A DNA stretch of 6,864 nucleotides from Clostridia bacterium (GTDB lineage: Bacteria > Bacillota > Clostridia > Oscillospirales > CAG-382): the NCBI GenBank assembly GCA_900754535.1, contig CAAEDF010000162.1, positions 1-6,864 on the forward strand, written 5' to 3'. Position numbers and translations under genes: made by a program. Position 1 is the first letter of the stretch; every line of letters begins with the position of its first letter. Shown here one piece after another: positions 1-6,686 of this stretch. The notes under the pieces are model-generated. The model ran no database searches. It worked only from the letters and a program-made list of their open reading frames with translations, and had not been told where the DNA came from.

Positions 1-292
1 CGGATATGCGGAAGTCGAATGGCTTTTCTGCTCGGCAACTGTCCGACGACGATCTTCATCCGCTGTTATGCGGTGTTGCCTTAAATAATATGAATACCGG
101 CTGTAATTTGAACAAAACCGTTCGGATCACAACCGGTATTTTCCGTATAAGGGCTTTGTCTGCACGCTTTAAGGCAATCTTTCGCAGACAAATATGTAAC
201 AAACAAAGACAGCCATACTATCCGTCATGAAAGCCGTAACACATCTATTGCAGTAAATCCACAGGCACCGTTTTGTGTATTCGTCACAAGAT
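1..292. other. Non-coding region upstream of the HAD gene
   Basis: I see no convincing gene here. All three plus frames entering at the left edge either close quickly (stops near 84 and 88) or give a 74-residue reading frame (6-230) rich in Arg, Asn and Cys with no recognisable motif and no good ribosome site. The sequence is instead dominated by inverted repeats, described separately at 76-192. A small CCGC/GCGG hairpin lies at 60-73, and a 5-bp inverted repeat (TTGTG 273-277, CACAA 285-289) sits directly before the -35 box of the next promoter. The 3' end of an upstream gene could enter at the left edge, but I cannot show it. Confidence 0.6.
76..192. repeat. Cluster of three perfect inverted repeats, possible structured RNA or MITE-like element
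   Basis: Three perfect inverted repeats interlock in 117 bases. TTGCCTTAAA (76-85) pairs with TTTAAGGCAA (168-177), 10 bp. AATACCGG (93-100) pairs with CCGGTATT (133-140), 8 bp, nested inside the first. TTTGTCTGC (155-163) pairs with GCAGACAAA (184-192), 9 bp. The 168-177 arm lies in the loop (164-183) of this last hairpin, so stems one and three form an H-type pseudoknot topology if transcribed. The structure lies upstream of the HAD promoter, so it is not that gene's leader. It matches no riboswitch consensus I know. It could be an independent small RNA, the 3' UTR of an upstream gene, or the palindromic end of a small non-autonomous mobile repeat. The strand is undetermined. Confidence 0.45.
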
Positions 293-322
293 TTGACAAC
301 CGCGCCGCTTTTATGTTATAAT
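293..322 (+). promoter_or_regulatory. Sigma-A promoter of the HAD gene, extended -10
   Basis: There is a perfect -35 TTGACA at 293-298, an 18-bp spacer and a perfect -10 TATAAT at 317-322. TG at 314-315 adds the extended -10 element (TGTTATAAT). Transcription should start near 329, giving a leader of about 50 bases before the GTG at 382. This rules out the TTG at 325 and leaves only about 8 bases before the ATG at 337, which favours the GTG as the start codon. A short TTGTG/CACAA inverted repeat at 273-289 abuts the -35 box and could bind a regulator, but it is weak. Confidence 0.85.
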
Positions 323-373
323 GATTGTATATTAATATGACGGCATGTACGCCGGTAGGCAAAACGACACATA

Positions 374-379
374 AGAGGA
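374..379 (+). promoter_or_regulatory. Ribosome binding site for the GTG start at 382
   Basis: AGAGGA lies just before the GTG at 382. The spacing is short, but this is the only purine-rich site in the leader. The alternative ATG at 337 has no such site, so this element decides the chosen start. Confidence 0.5.
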
Positions 380-381
380 CG

Positions 382-1041
382 GTGAGCGATACGCAATCCT
401 GCCGGAAATACACCCACGCGGTGTGGGATTTCAACGGGACCATTCTTGATGATGTCCGCGTAGGCATCGACGTGGTGAACACGCTGCTTGCCCGCCGGGC
501 CCTGCCGCAGATAGACAGCGCGGAGCGCTACCGCTCGCTTTTCCGCTTTCCGATAAAGGACTATTATTCAGACCTCGGATTTGATTTTTCAAAAGAGTGC
601 TATGAGGACATCGCCGACGAATGGGCAAGACTGTACGATGAAAATTCCGTCCGCGCACCGCTGCGCGAGGGCGTGACCGAGGCGCTTTCACGGTTCAGGC
701 GCGCAGGTGTTTCGCTTTCGGTGCTTTCGGCATCGGAAAAGGGTATGCTGACATCGATGCTCGGCGCGCGCGGGATACTGGACCGCTTTGACGATATTGT
801 GGGGCTTGACGGATTCTGCGCCCACAGCAAAACCGAGGCGGCGGCGCTTTGGGCCGCCCGCGTCAGGCCGCAGCGCACTCTTATGATAGGCGACACGGAC
901 CATGATTTTTTTGCCGCGCGCGCCATGGGTGCCGATTGCGTCCTCGTCTGCGGAGGACATCAGTCAAGGCAGGTGCTCGAACGGTGCGGCTGTCCGGTAC
1001 TGGAAAACATCGCTCAGGCCGCCGATTACGCCGGAGTCTGA
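382..1041 (+). CDS. HAD-superfamily hydrolase, phosphoglycolate phosphatase-like
   Basis: This is a cytoplasmic protein of 219 residues from the GTG, a normal size for a HAD phosphatase with a small helical cap. Motif I is DFNGTILDD, with the nucleophile Asp16. Motif II is the Ser116 region after a hydrophobic strand (SLSVLSAS). Motif III is Lys150 in AHSK. Motif IV is GDTDHD at 170-175, whose Asp171 and Asp175 should bind magnesium. Residues of roughly 25-100 form the cap. In family members of this kind, the nucleophile Asp is phosphorylated by a small phosphate ester and then hydrolysed. The second Asp of the usual DxD is Asn18 here (AAC at 433-435), so the general acid/base is missing and the activity may be slow or altered. 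The substrate cannot be read from sequence. An ATG at 337 and a TTG at 325 are upstream in frame, but they sit too near the predicted transcription start. The citrate synthase gene follows after 97 bp. Confidence 0.88.
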   Translation: MSDTQSCRKYTHAVWDFNGTILDDVRVGIDVVNTLLARRALPQIDSAERYRSLFRFPIKDYYSDLGFDFSKECYEDIADEWARLYDENSVRAPLREGVTEALSRFRRAGVSLSVLSASEKGMLTSMLGARGILDRFDDIVGLDGFCAHSKTEAAALWAARVRPQRTLMIGDTDHDFFAARAMGADCVLVCGGHQSRQVLERCGCPVLENIAQAADYAGV

Positions 1042-1138
1042 CGGTATAACGCAAAAAAACACCTGCGGAACAATGCCGCTTAACGGCACATCGATAACGT
1101 CGGAGACGCTGTCGTTTTAAGGAAAGGAAGGGACCAAC

Positions 1139-2512
1139 ATGAAAATGCATCTCGGTCAGAACGCGTCGATACGCGAATATACCGAAAAATACGCGTCTGT
1201 CGCCACGCGCAACTGCGCGATAGACCCGCAGCTTTACGATGAATACGGAGTCAAGCGCGGACTGCGAGATAAAAACGGCAAGGGCGTGCTTGCAGGGCTG
1301 ACTAACATATCCGACATCATCTCAAGCAAAACCGAAAACGGTCAGAGTGTCCCCTGCGAGGGCGAGCTGTATTATCGCGGCTATGACATAAACAGCCTTA
1401 TCGACGGCATACTCAAGGACGACCGCTTTGGATTTGAAGAGATAGCGTATCTGCTGATAATGGGCGAGCTGCCCGACGAAGCCGAACTTCTGCGCTTCAG
1501 GAACGTACTTTCCGAGCTGTGCACGCTTCCCACGAATTTCGTGCGCGATGTGGTGATGAAGGCGCCGAGCGGCGACATGATGAACACGCTTGCGCGCAGT
1601 GTGCTCACACTTGCTTCCTACGACAAAAGCGCAGCGTCTCTTGAGCCCGACAACGTTCTGCGTCAGTGCCTGGCGCTGGTGTCGGTGTTCCCCATGCTTG
1701 CGGTATACGGCTATCACGCCTATAACCATTACGTATGCAACCAAAGCTTTTATATACACCGCCCGGTACACGGGCTTTCGGTAGCCCAGAATATCCTGCG
1801 GATGCTTCGGCCGGACATGAAGTATTCCGACCTTGAGGCGAAGGTGCTTGACATCGCGCTCATCCTGCACATGGAGCACGGCGGCGGCAACAACTCCACC
1901 TTTACCACCCATGTCGTCACCAGCTCCGGCAGCGATACATATTCCACCATGGCCGCGGCGCTGTGCTCGCTGAAAGGTCCGCGCCACGGCGGCGCCAACA
2001 TAAAGGTCGTCGAGATGATGGCAGACCTTAAAAAGCACGTAAAGAACAAATCCGACGAGGAAGAGATAAGCGCATATCTCCAGGCTCTTCTGCACGGCGA
2101 GGCGTTTGACCGCAAGGGGCTTATCTACGGCATGGGACATGCGGTGTATTCCATCTCCGATCCGCGCGCCACCATTTTCAAGCGCTTTGTAAAGCAGCTT
2201 GCCGACGAAAAGGGACGCAAAAAGGATTTCGAGCTTTATTCGCTTGTGGAACGGCTCGCGCCCGAAACGATCGCAAAGGAACGCCGGATATACAAGGGCG
2301 TCAGCGCCAACGTGGATTTTTACAGCGGATTCGTATACAGTATGCTCGACATCCCGCCCGAGCTGTTCACTCCCATTTTTGCCATCGCAAGGATAGTAGG
2401 CTGGACCGCACACCGGCTTGAGGAGCTTACCAACCAGAGCAAGATCATCCGTCCCGCCTACAAAACGGTGTTCCCCACCCGCGATTATACGCCGCTTTCC
2501 GAGAGAAAATAA
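1139..2512 (+). CDS. gltA: Citrate synthase (Si-type)
   Basis: The protein condenses oxaloacetate with acetyl-CoA and water to citrate and CoA in the cytoplasm, the first step of the oxidative branch towards 2-oxoglutarate and glutamate. It has 457 residues, slightly longer than the E. coli enzyme. An N-terminal extension of about 45 residues precedes the GLTNISDI stretch and the YYRGYDI motif (78-84). Catalytic residues line up with the family: His283 in KGPRHGGAN (oxaloacetate polarisation or acid/base), His334 in GMGHAVY, and Asp393 in NVDFYSG. His247 in MEHGGGNNS and Arg343 in SDPRA probably bind substrate. The start is an ATG with a strong purine-rich site (GGAAAGGAAGGGA) just before it. 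No clear promoter is visible in the 97-bp gap after the HAD gene, so read-through from 293-322 is plausible. Related 2-methylcitrate synthases share these motifs, so propionyl-CoA use is not excluded, but no prp genes are present here. Confidence 0.96.
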   Translation: MKMHLGQNASIREYTEKYASVATRNCAIDPQLYDEYGVKRGLRDKNGKGVLAGLTNISDIISSKTENGQSVPCEGELYYRGYDINSLIDGILKDDRFGFEEIAYLLIMGELPDEAELLRFRNVLSELCTLPTNFVRDVVMKAPSGDMMNTLARSVLTLASYDKSAASLEPDNVLRQCLALVSVFPMLAVYGYHAYNHYVCNQSFYIHRPVHGLSVAQNILRMLRPDMKYSDLEAKVLDIALILHMEHGGGNNSTFTTHVVTSSGSDTYSTMAAALCSLKGPRHGGANIKVVEMMADLKKHVKNKSDEEEISAYLQALLHGEAFDRKGLIYGMGHAVYSISDPRATIFKRFVKQLADEKGRKKDFELYSLVERLAPETIAKERRIYKGVSANVDFYSGFVYSMLDIPPELFTPIFAIARIVGWTAHRLEELTNQSKIIRPAYKTVFPTRDYTPLSERK

Positions 2513-2545
2513 TTTTCATGCCGCATGAGGCATTAAAAGGCACTC

Positions 2546-2603
2546 AAAAAAACACCGCCGCCCGCGTAACTCCCCTGACGGGAACGCACCGGGCGGCGGT
2601 TTT
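2546..2603. terminator. Bidirectional Rho-independent terminator between convergent units
   Basis: ACCGCCGCCCG (2554-2564) pairs perfectly with CGGGCGGCGGT (2590-2600), an 11-bp GC-rich stem. Inner pairing (TCCC 2571-2574 with GGGA 2580-2583) closes most of the loop. On the plus strand TTTT (2600-2603) follows, ending the citrate synthase transcript. On the minus strand, A2546-2552 reads as seven U residues after the stem, ending the three-gene operon. The U-tract is better on the minus strand. Confidence 0.9.
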
Positions 2604-2663
2604 GTCATATGTTTTTTGAAGTTTTGCGCCGTTATGCACGGGATAACGGCCGGTCCTCAGATA

Positions 2664-3512
2664 TCAGCCTTGTCTTCCGGACTCTCCGTATACGGCGCGC
2701 GCTACTTCCTCCTCGGTAAGCCCGAGACTGAAAAAGCTTTCGTTGCAAAGATATGCGGTGCCGCCGCGCTTACCGTTCACACCGTCCTGAAGCGAGGCAT
2801 AATACCGGCCGCCGCCGAGACATTCAAACCCGTACGGGGAGGAAAAGCAGAACTTTTCTTTTACCTTTGCAAGGTCGGAACCTATACGGAAAAGCGTTTC
2901 GGCAGGCTGATACGGCGAATTGCGGCCGTACGTCGAGAACCAGAAGTCGCCGGTTTCGGCGTCGTAATCCAGATTCTGTATGCCGAACACGGTGTTTCCC
3001 GTGTGTATGTGATATTCCTTTTCATATTCGCCGTCGGGCGTGCATTGGAGGATTATCTGGTCGGCATACTTTTCGCCGTCCCTCAGAGCGCAGGCTATAA
3101 AAAGCCGCTCTCTGCCGGTGCCCGGCTCCCTGCCGAAAGCGACCCCGTCTATTGCGTTGAATCCGCGGGTATCCTCCGGCTTCCCGGCTATGCTTTTGTA
3201 ATAGTCGCAGATATCCATGTTGACCTTGCGTTTAAGGTGCAGATCGTCGCCGTCGAAGATATACAGCGCAAATCCGTTCCAGTCGTCCCAGACCCTTCCG
3301 GGCAGCGGCTCGGCAAGAAAGCTTGCGTATATATCGCCGTCATGCCAGTCTATATCGCCCAGATGACCGCCGCGTATCTGTACCTGCGCACGCACGGTGC
3401 CCGAAAGTGTTGTCTTTACAAGGCTGTCGGTAAACGAAAAATACATGTGTCCGCCGCCGGACGAAAAGCCCTGCATATGCCAGTTCTGATTGACCACTCT
3501 GATATATTCCAT
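2664..3512 (-). CDS. Beta-propeller-like protein of unknown function
   Basis: I do not recognise this 282-residue protein by name. It has no signal peptide or membrane segment, so it should be cytoplasmic. It is rich in aromatic residues, Gly and Asp, with recurring short beta-strand units typical of propeller blades: HLGDIDWHDGDIY (50-62), NAIDGVAFG (119-127), GIQNLDYDAETGDFWFSTYG (177-196) and YGFECLGGGRYYAS (227-240). The repeated Asp in similar positions (Asp53, Asp122, Asp182) is reminiscent of metal- or sugar-contacting residues in SMP-30-like and lyase propellers, which is inference only. The gene is last in the operon, 39 bp after the second solute-binding protein and in the same frame, with a TGA and a TAA between them. 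The ribosome site is weak (GGGACGGGAC just before ATG), suggesting translational dependence on the upstream gene. It may process or sense the ligand captured by the lipoproteins. Confidence 0.82.
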   Translation of the reverse strand: MEYIRVVNQNWHMQGFSSGGGHMYFSFTDSLVKTTLSGTVRAQVQIRGGHLGDIDWHDGDIYASFLAEPLPGRVWDDWNGFALYIFDGDDLHLKRKVNMDICDYYKSIAGKPEDTRGFNAIDGVAFGREPGTGRERLFIACALRDGEKYADQIILQCTPDGEYEKEYHIHTGNTVFGIQNLDYDAETGDFWFSTYGRNSPYQPAETLFRIGSDLAKVKEKFCFSSPYGFECLGGGRYYASLQDGVNGKRGGTAYLCNESFFSLGLTEEEVARAVYGESGRQG

Positions 3513-3551
3513 GTCCCGTCCCGCTATAAGTCCTTAAAATCCGCCGGATAC

Positions 3552-5048
3552 TCAGTCGATCTCCCTGAAAAGCTCGATCGTCGCGTCCATCTCCGACTGC
3601 ATTATCTCCCGTCTGCTCTCCATATAGGAGACGACGCCGTTGTTGTTACCGTACACGAGTCTGTTGTAATATTGTATACATTCGTCCCAGCTGAATACAT
3701 TGGCAAGGTCCACGATTCTGTCGCTGAAGATTATGTCAAGCATTTCCTCGGACTCTTCATCAAGCAGTCTCTTGCTCTTCAGGGTCGTTTCGTAATAAAG
3801 CGGGATGACCTCGGTGCTGTTGTAATATCCCATAGCCTCCAGCAGGAAGGTTACTTTATCGATATCAATGCCGGGGTCCCTCGGTATGGCTATGCATGTA
3901 AACGCGTACGGATCAACGGGGCAGCAGTAGCTCTCCTGCTCCTCATTGTATTTCGGCATCGGAAGAACTCCGTACTGCACGCTCGAATCCTGCATCTTCG
4001 CAGAGTTGAGAGAGCCTATAAGGCTTGCGTAGAACAAAGCTCTGCCCTCGTAGAACTGACCGTAGAAGAGGTCGCCGCCGTCCCCGTCGTTCCAGGCGTA
4101 ATACTGCTCGAGATACGCTACGCGCGTCTTGTCGGTCATGAGGTCAAACACCTTGTTGAAGGCGTCTATATTATACTGGTCGGTGACGGCGATAACGGGA
4201 AGATCGTTTTCGTCCTTGTTGACCATCGTTGCTCCGCAGCCGAGTATGAGCTTGTAGCTGTCATAGCAGGCGCCGATAAGCCCCCAGGTATCGTTGCCGC
4301 TGACCACGTCCATTGTTCCGTCGCCGCCCTCTTTGGCCACGGCGATCGCCATCTCATGCAGCTTGTCAAGCGTCCATTTGCCGTCTCTCACCAGCTGATA
4401 AGGGTCCTCCAGCAGGTTGTCCGCAACAAGGTCCTTGTTGAAGAAGAGCATGCAGGTGCGCTCGTCATCGGTCAGAAGTATGTCTCCGCTGACAAAATAC
4501 AGCCTGTTGTCTATCGAAAGCTGCTCGATGGCGTACTGATCCCACCATTCCTGATCAAGCTGAAGGTTGGATCCTTCAAGCGATATGAGGTCATAAAGGA
4601 ACCCGTTCCCCGCGATCGAAGCCAGCCCGTTCGTAGCAATGCCGGACGCAAGCACGTCATAGGATATTGTGCCGGAAAGGCAGTCGTTCGTCACGCGGTC
4701 GACAAAAGGATCGTACGGATCGGTATATTCGACCGTCAGCTTGCAGTTGTATAGTTCCTCAATTATACTGTTACGCTCGTAAACCGCGTCGTTCACAGGT
4801 TCGGAATTCAACTCCGACGGTACGAACTGCTCATCGCCGAACTCAAACTTTTCGGTGGTGGCAAGTATCACCAGCTCAAATCCGTCTAAATTCCGTTCGC
4901 CCAGATGATCAATAAAGATCTGACCGACTTTGGCCTCCTCGGAAGATGCCGCAGAGGACTGATCCTCCGTCTCCTCCGTGCAAGCGCAAAGCAAGCTCAG
5001 CACCATTGCCGTACACATCAATACGGCAAAAAGCTTTTTTGCTCTCAT
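3552..5048 (-). CDS. Extracellular solute-binding lipoprotein (second paralog)
   Basis: This 498-residue protein resembles substrate-binding proteins of carbohydrate ABC importers. Residues 1-22 form a type II signal peptide (MRAKK, then a hydrophobic core) with lipobox LCAC and lipidated Cys23. A Glu/Ser/Thr-rich linker (24-40) tethers the domain to the outer membrane face. The bilobed domain runs from about 45 to the end. Recognisable stretches include NDAVYERNSIIEELYNCKL (86-104), EWWDQ (167-171), LYFVSGDILLTDDERT (183-198), LFFNKDL (201-207) and VSYMES (472-477). Aromatic pairs such as Trp168-Trp169 are typical sugar-stacking residues. An in-frame extension to 5144 exists, but the lipoprotein signal and AGGAGG at 5059-5064 fix the start at 5048. 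It is clearly paralogous to the gene at 5141-6628. No permease or ATPase is nearby. The ligand is unknown, and sugars or oligosaccharides are the likeliest class. Confidence 0.92.
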   Translation of the reverse strand: MRAKKLFAVLMCTAMVLSLLCACTEETEDQSSAASSEEAKVGQIFIDHLGERNLDGFELVILATTEKFEFGDEQFVPSELNSEPVNDAVYERNSIIEELYNCKLTVEYTDPYDPFVDRVTNDCLSGTISYDVLASGIATNGLASIAGNGFLYDLISLEGSNLQLDQEWWDQYAIEQLSIDNRLYFVSGDILLTDDERTCMLFFNKDLVADNLLEDPYQLVRDGKWTLDKLHEMAIAVAKEGGDGTMDVVSGNDTWGLIGACYDSYKLILGCGATMVNKDENDLPVIAVTDQYNIDAFNKVFDLMTDKTRVAYLEQYYAWNDGDGGDLFYGQFYEGRALFYASLIGSLNSAKMQDSSVQYGVLPMPKYNEEQESYCCPVDPYAFTCIAIPRDPGIDIDKVTFLLEAMGYYNSTEVIPLYYETTLKSKRLLDEESEEMLDIIFSDRIVDLANVFSWDECIQYYNRLVYGNNNGVVSYMESRREIMQSEMDATIELFREID

Positions 5049-5058
5049 AAACCCGTTT

Positions 5059-5064
5059 CCTCCT
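5059..5064 (-). promoter_or_regulatory. Ribosome binding site of the second solute-binding protein
   Basis: The minus strand reads AGGAGG ten bases before the ATG at 5048. It is a full-consensus site and shows that translation starts at MRAKK rather than at the in-frame ATG 32 codons upstream. Confidence 0.85.
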
Positions 5065-5095
5065 TTTTGTATTGGACCACCCCAAAACGGAGTTT

Positions 5096-5118
5096 CGGCG
5101 GCAGTAAAATTGCCGCCG
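5096..5118 (-). other. Intergenic hairpin between the two solute-binding genes
   Basis: CGGCGGCA (5096-5103) and TGCCGCCG (5111-5118) form a perfect 8-bp GC-rich stem with a 7-base AT-rich loop. On the minus strand the stem is followed by AAACTCCGTTTTGG, which is a poor U-tract, so complete termination is unlikely. Partial attenuation or RNA stabilisation that sets unequal levels of the two lipoproteins is more plausible. A smaller hairpin (TCTCC 5122-5126, GGAGA 5131-5135) precedes it, just after the stop codon of the first gene. Confidence 0.55.
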
Positions 5119-5140
5119 CAGTCTCCGCCGGGAGAATCAC

Positions 5141-6628
5141 TCACGAAATTTTTCTGAACGCCTCAATAGTTTCGTTCATAGCCTGCTGCATACCGCTGTA
5201 TTTTCCCTCCATGTATGATACCACTCCGTTGGAATTCATAAAAACAAGGCTATTATAATACTGTATACAGTCGTTCCAATTATATATATTTGCAAGATCC
5301 ATTATTCTGTTGCTGAAGATGATATCAAGCATCTGTTCGGACGAATCGTCAAGCAGCCGCTTTGACTTCAGCGTGGTTTCATAATACAAAGGAGTTACGT
5401 TTTCCCTGTTGTAATACGCCATCGCCTCCAGCAGAAAGGTCGTTTTGTCGGTATCGATGCCCTCTACTCTCGGAATGGCCACGCAGGTGAACCAGTAGGG
5501 ATCTATCGTGCACGCGTAGTTATCCTGGGAGGAATCGTATTTCGGAAGCGGGAGCACTCCGTAGTCGACATCCGAATTAAGCATCTTTTCGGAGTTGAGC
5601 GCGCATATGTTGTCGGCGCAGAAAAGCGCCTTGCCGTTGTAGAACTGATCAAAGAACTTCACTCGTCCCGCCGCGTCGTCCCAGCTGAAGAAGTGGTCGA
5701 TATACGCAGCATGCTGCGAGTCGGTTATCAGCGAGAAAGCCTTTTCGAAGGCTTCCACGTTTTTTTCTTCCATAACCGATATCACCGGGATATCGTTCTC
5801 ATCCTTGGTCACCATCGTGGCATTACAGCCGAGAATAAATTTATAACAGTCAAATGCGGCGCCGATATAGCCCCAGGTATCGCCGCTGTCGACGTCCATC
5901 TGTCCGTCACCGGCGTCCTTGGCGGCGGCGCGCACCATTTCGTGCAGCACGTCAAGGGTCCATTCGTTATCCCGCACAAGCCGATACGGATCTTCAAGCT
6001 CATTTTCTTCGATAAGTCCCTTATTGAAGAAAAGCATGTGCGTTCTCTCGTCGTCGGTAAAAAGTATGTCCCCGCAGGCAAAGAACAGCTTGTTGTCTAT
6101 CGAAAGCTGCTTTACGGCCTGCTGGTCCCACCATTCCTCATAAAGACAGAGATTGGAATCCTCTATGGAATACAGATCGGTAAACGCGCCCGATACCGCA
6201 AGCGCAGACAGCGAGCTGACGCCTGTCGACACTACATTATAATCCACGTCGCCTGCCATCGTATCGTTTCTGACCTTATCCTCCACCGTAGCGTGCGGAT
6301 CGACAAAAATAACCGAAAGCTTGCAGTTATAAAGCTCTTCAAGAATATTGTTCCGCTCGTAGACCGCGTCGTTCACCGGGTCGCCGGTAAGCTCCGACGG
6401 GACATACTGCGCCTCGCAGAACGCAAGTTCTTTACTCGTTGCGAGAATACGCAGTTCAAATCCGTCCATGTCACGCTCGCCCATATGCTCTTTGAGCATG
6501 CTGCGCTGAGGGCTTTCGGATATTTCCGAAACATTTGCCGAAGATGTGTCGGTGCCGTCCTGAGCACAGCCGGAAATAACCAGCAAAACCGCCATGACGC
6601 AAAGCAAGATACCGGAAAGCCTTTTCAT
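5141..6628 (-). CDS. Extracellular solute-binding lipoprotein (first paralog)
   Basis: This 495-residue lipoprotein is the first gene of the operon. The signal peptide (MKRLSGILLCVMAVLLV, residues 1-17) ends in lipobox ISGC, with Cys21 as the lipid anchor. A Ser/Asp/Glu-rich linker (22-45) follows, then a solute-binding domain collinear with the paralog: NDAVYERNNILEELYNCKL (86-104), EEWWDQQ (164-170), LFFACGDILFTDDERT (181-196), LETTL-equivalent YYETTLKSKRLLD (415-427) and GVVSYMEG (468-475). In the last 40 residues, 24 match the paralog by hand count, so the duplication is old. The start ATG at 6628 is supported by GAGAGG at 6639-6644 (ten bases away) and by the signal peptide. Such proteins normally deliver a substrate to a membrane permease, often for sugars. 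None lies in this unit, so it probably serves a transporter encoded elsewhere, or acts as a surface receptor. Confidence 0.92.
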   Translation of the reverse strand: MKRLSGILLCVMAVLLVISGCAQDGTDTSSANVSEISESPQRSMLKEHMGERDMDGFELRILATSKELAFCEAQYVPSELTGDPVNDAVYERNNILEELYNCKLSVIFVDPHATVEDKVRNDTMAGDVDYNVVSTGVSSLSALAVSGAFTDLYSIEDSNLCLYEEWWDQQAVKQLSIDNKLFFACGDILFTDDERTHMLFFNKGLIEENELEDPYRLVRDNEWTLDVLHEMVRAAAKDAGDGQMDVDSGDTWGYIGAAFDCYKFILGCNATMVTKDENDIPVISVMEEKNVEAFEKAFSLITDSQHAAYIDHFFSWDDAAGRVKFFDQFYNGKALFCADNICALNSEKMLNSDVDYGVLPLPKYDSSQDNYACTIDPYWFTCVAIPRVEGIDTDKTTFLLEAMAYYNRENVTPLYYETTLKSKRLLDDSSEQMLDIIFSNRIMDLANIYNWNDCIQYYNSLVFMNSNGVVSYMEGKYSGMQQAMNETIEAFRKIS

Positions 6629-6686
6629 GTCAAAACCGCCTCTCTCCCAAATCTCTCCTTTAAAGTTTGTTGTTTCTCTTTTTTCC

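Noticed and set aside
76..192. Known riboswitch, T-box or integron attC site
   Set aside because: No match to the conserved cores I could recall (T-box, FMN, cobalamin, SAM, c-di-GMP, ykkC) and no GTTRRRY core as in attC.
6..230. 74-residue plus-strand reading frame
   Set aside because: No motif or ribosome site, and it runs through the inverted-repeat cluster. It is likely spurious.
1045..1050. TATAAC as a -10 box for citrate synthase
   Set aside because: No acceptable -35 lies 16-18 bases upstream, so I do not call a promoter.
1074..1088. TGCCG/CGGCA hairpin as terminator between HAD and citrate synthase genes
   Set aside because: Only 5 bp and no U-tract follows, so read-through is expected.
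1322..2413. 363-residue minus-strand reading frame
   Set aside because: It is antisense to citrate synthase, whose catalytic motifs are intact. It is His/Arg/Val-rich, as expected from codon bias.
2616..4754. 712-residue open reading frame on the plus strand
   Set aside because: It is antisense to the propeller gene and most of the second lipoprotein gene, whose signal peptide, ribosome site and paralogy prove the minus strand. Its translation shows no domain and crosses two real genes.
5049..5144. N-terminal extension of the second lipoprotein
   Set aside because: The extra 32 residues overlap the upstream stop codon, translate the intergenic hairpins, and would bury the signal peptide. 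AGGAGG at 5059-5064 marks the real start.
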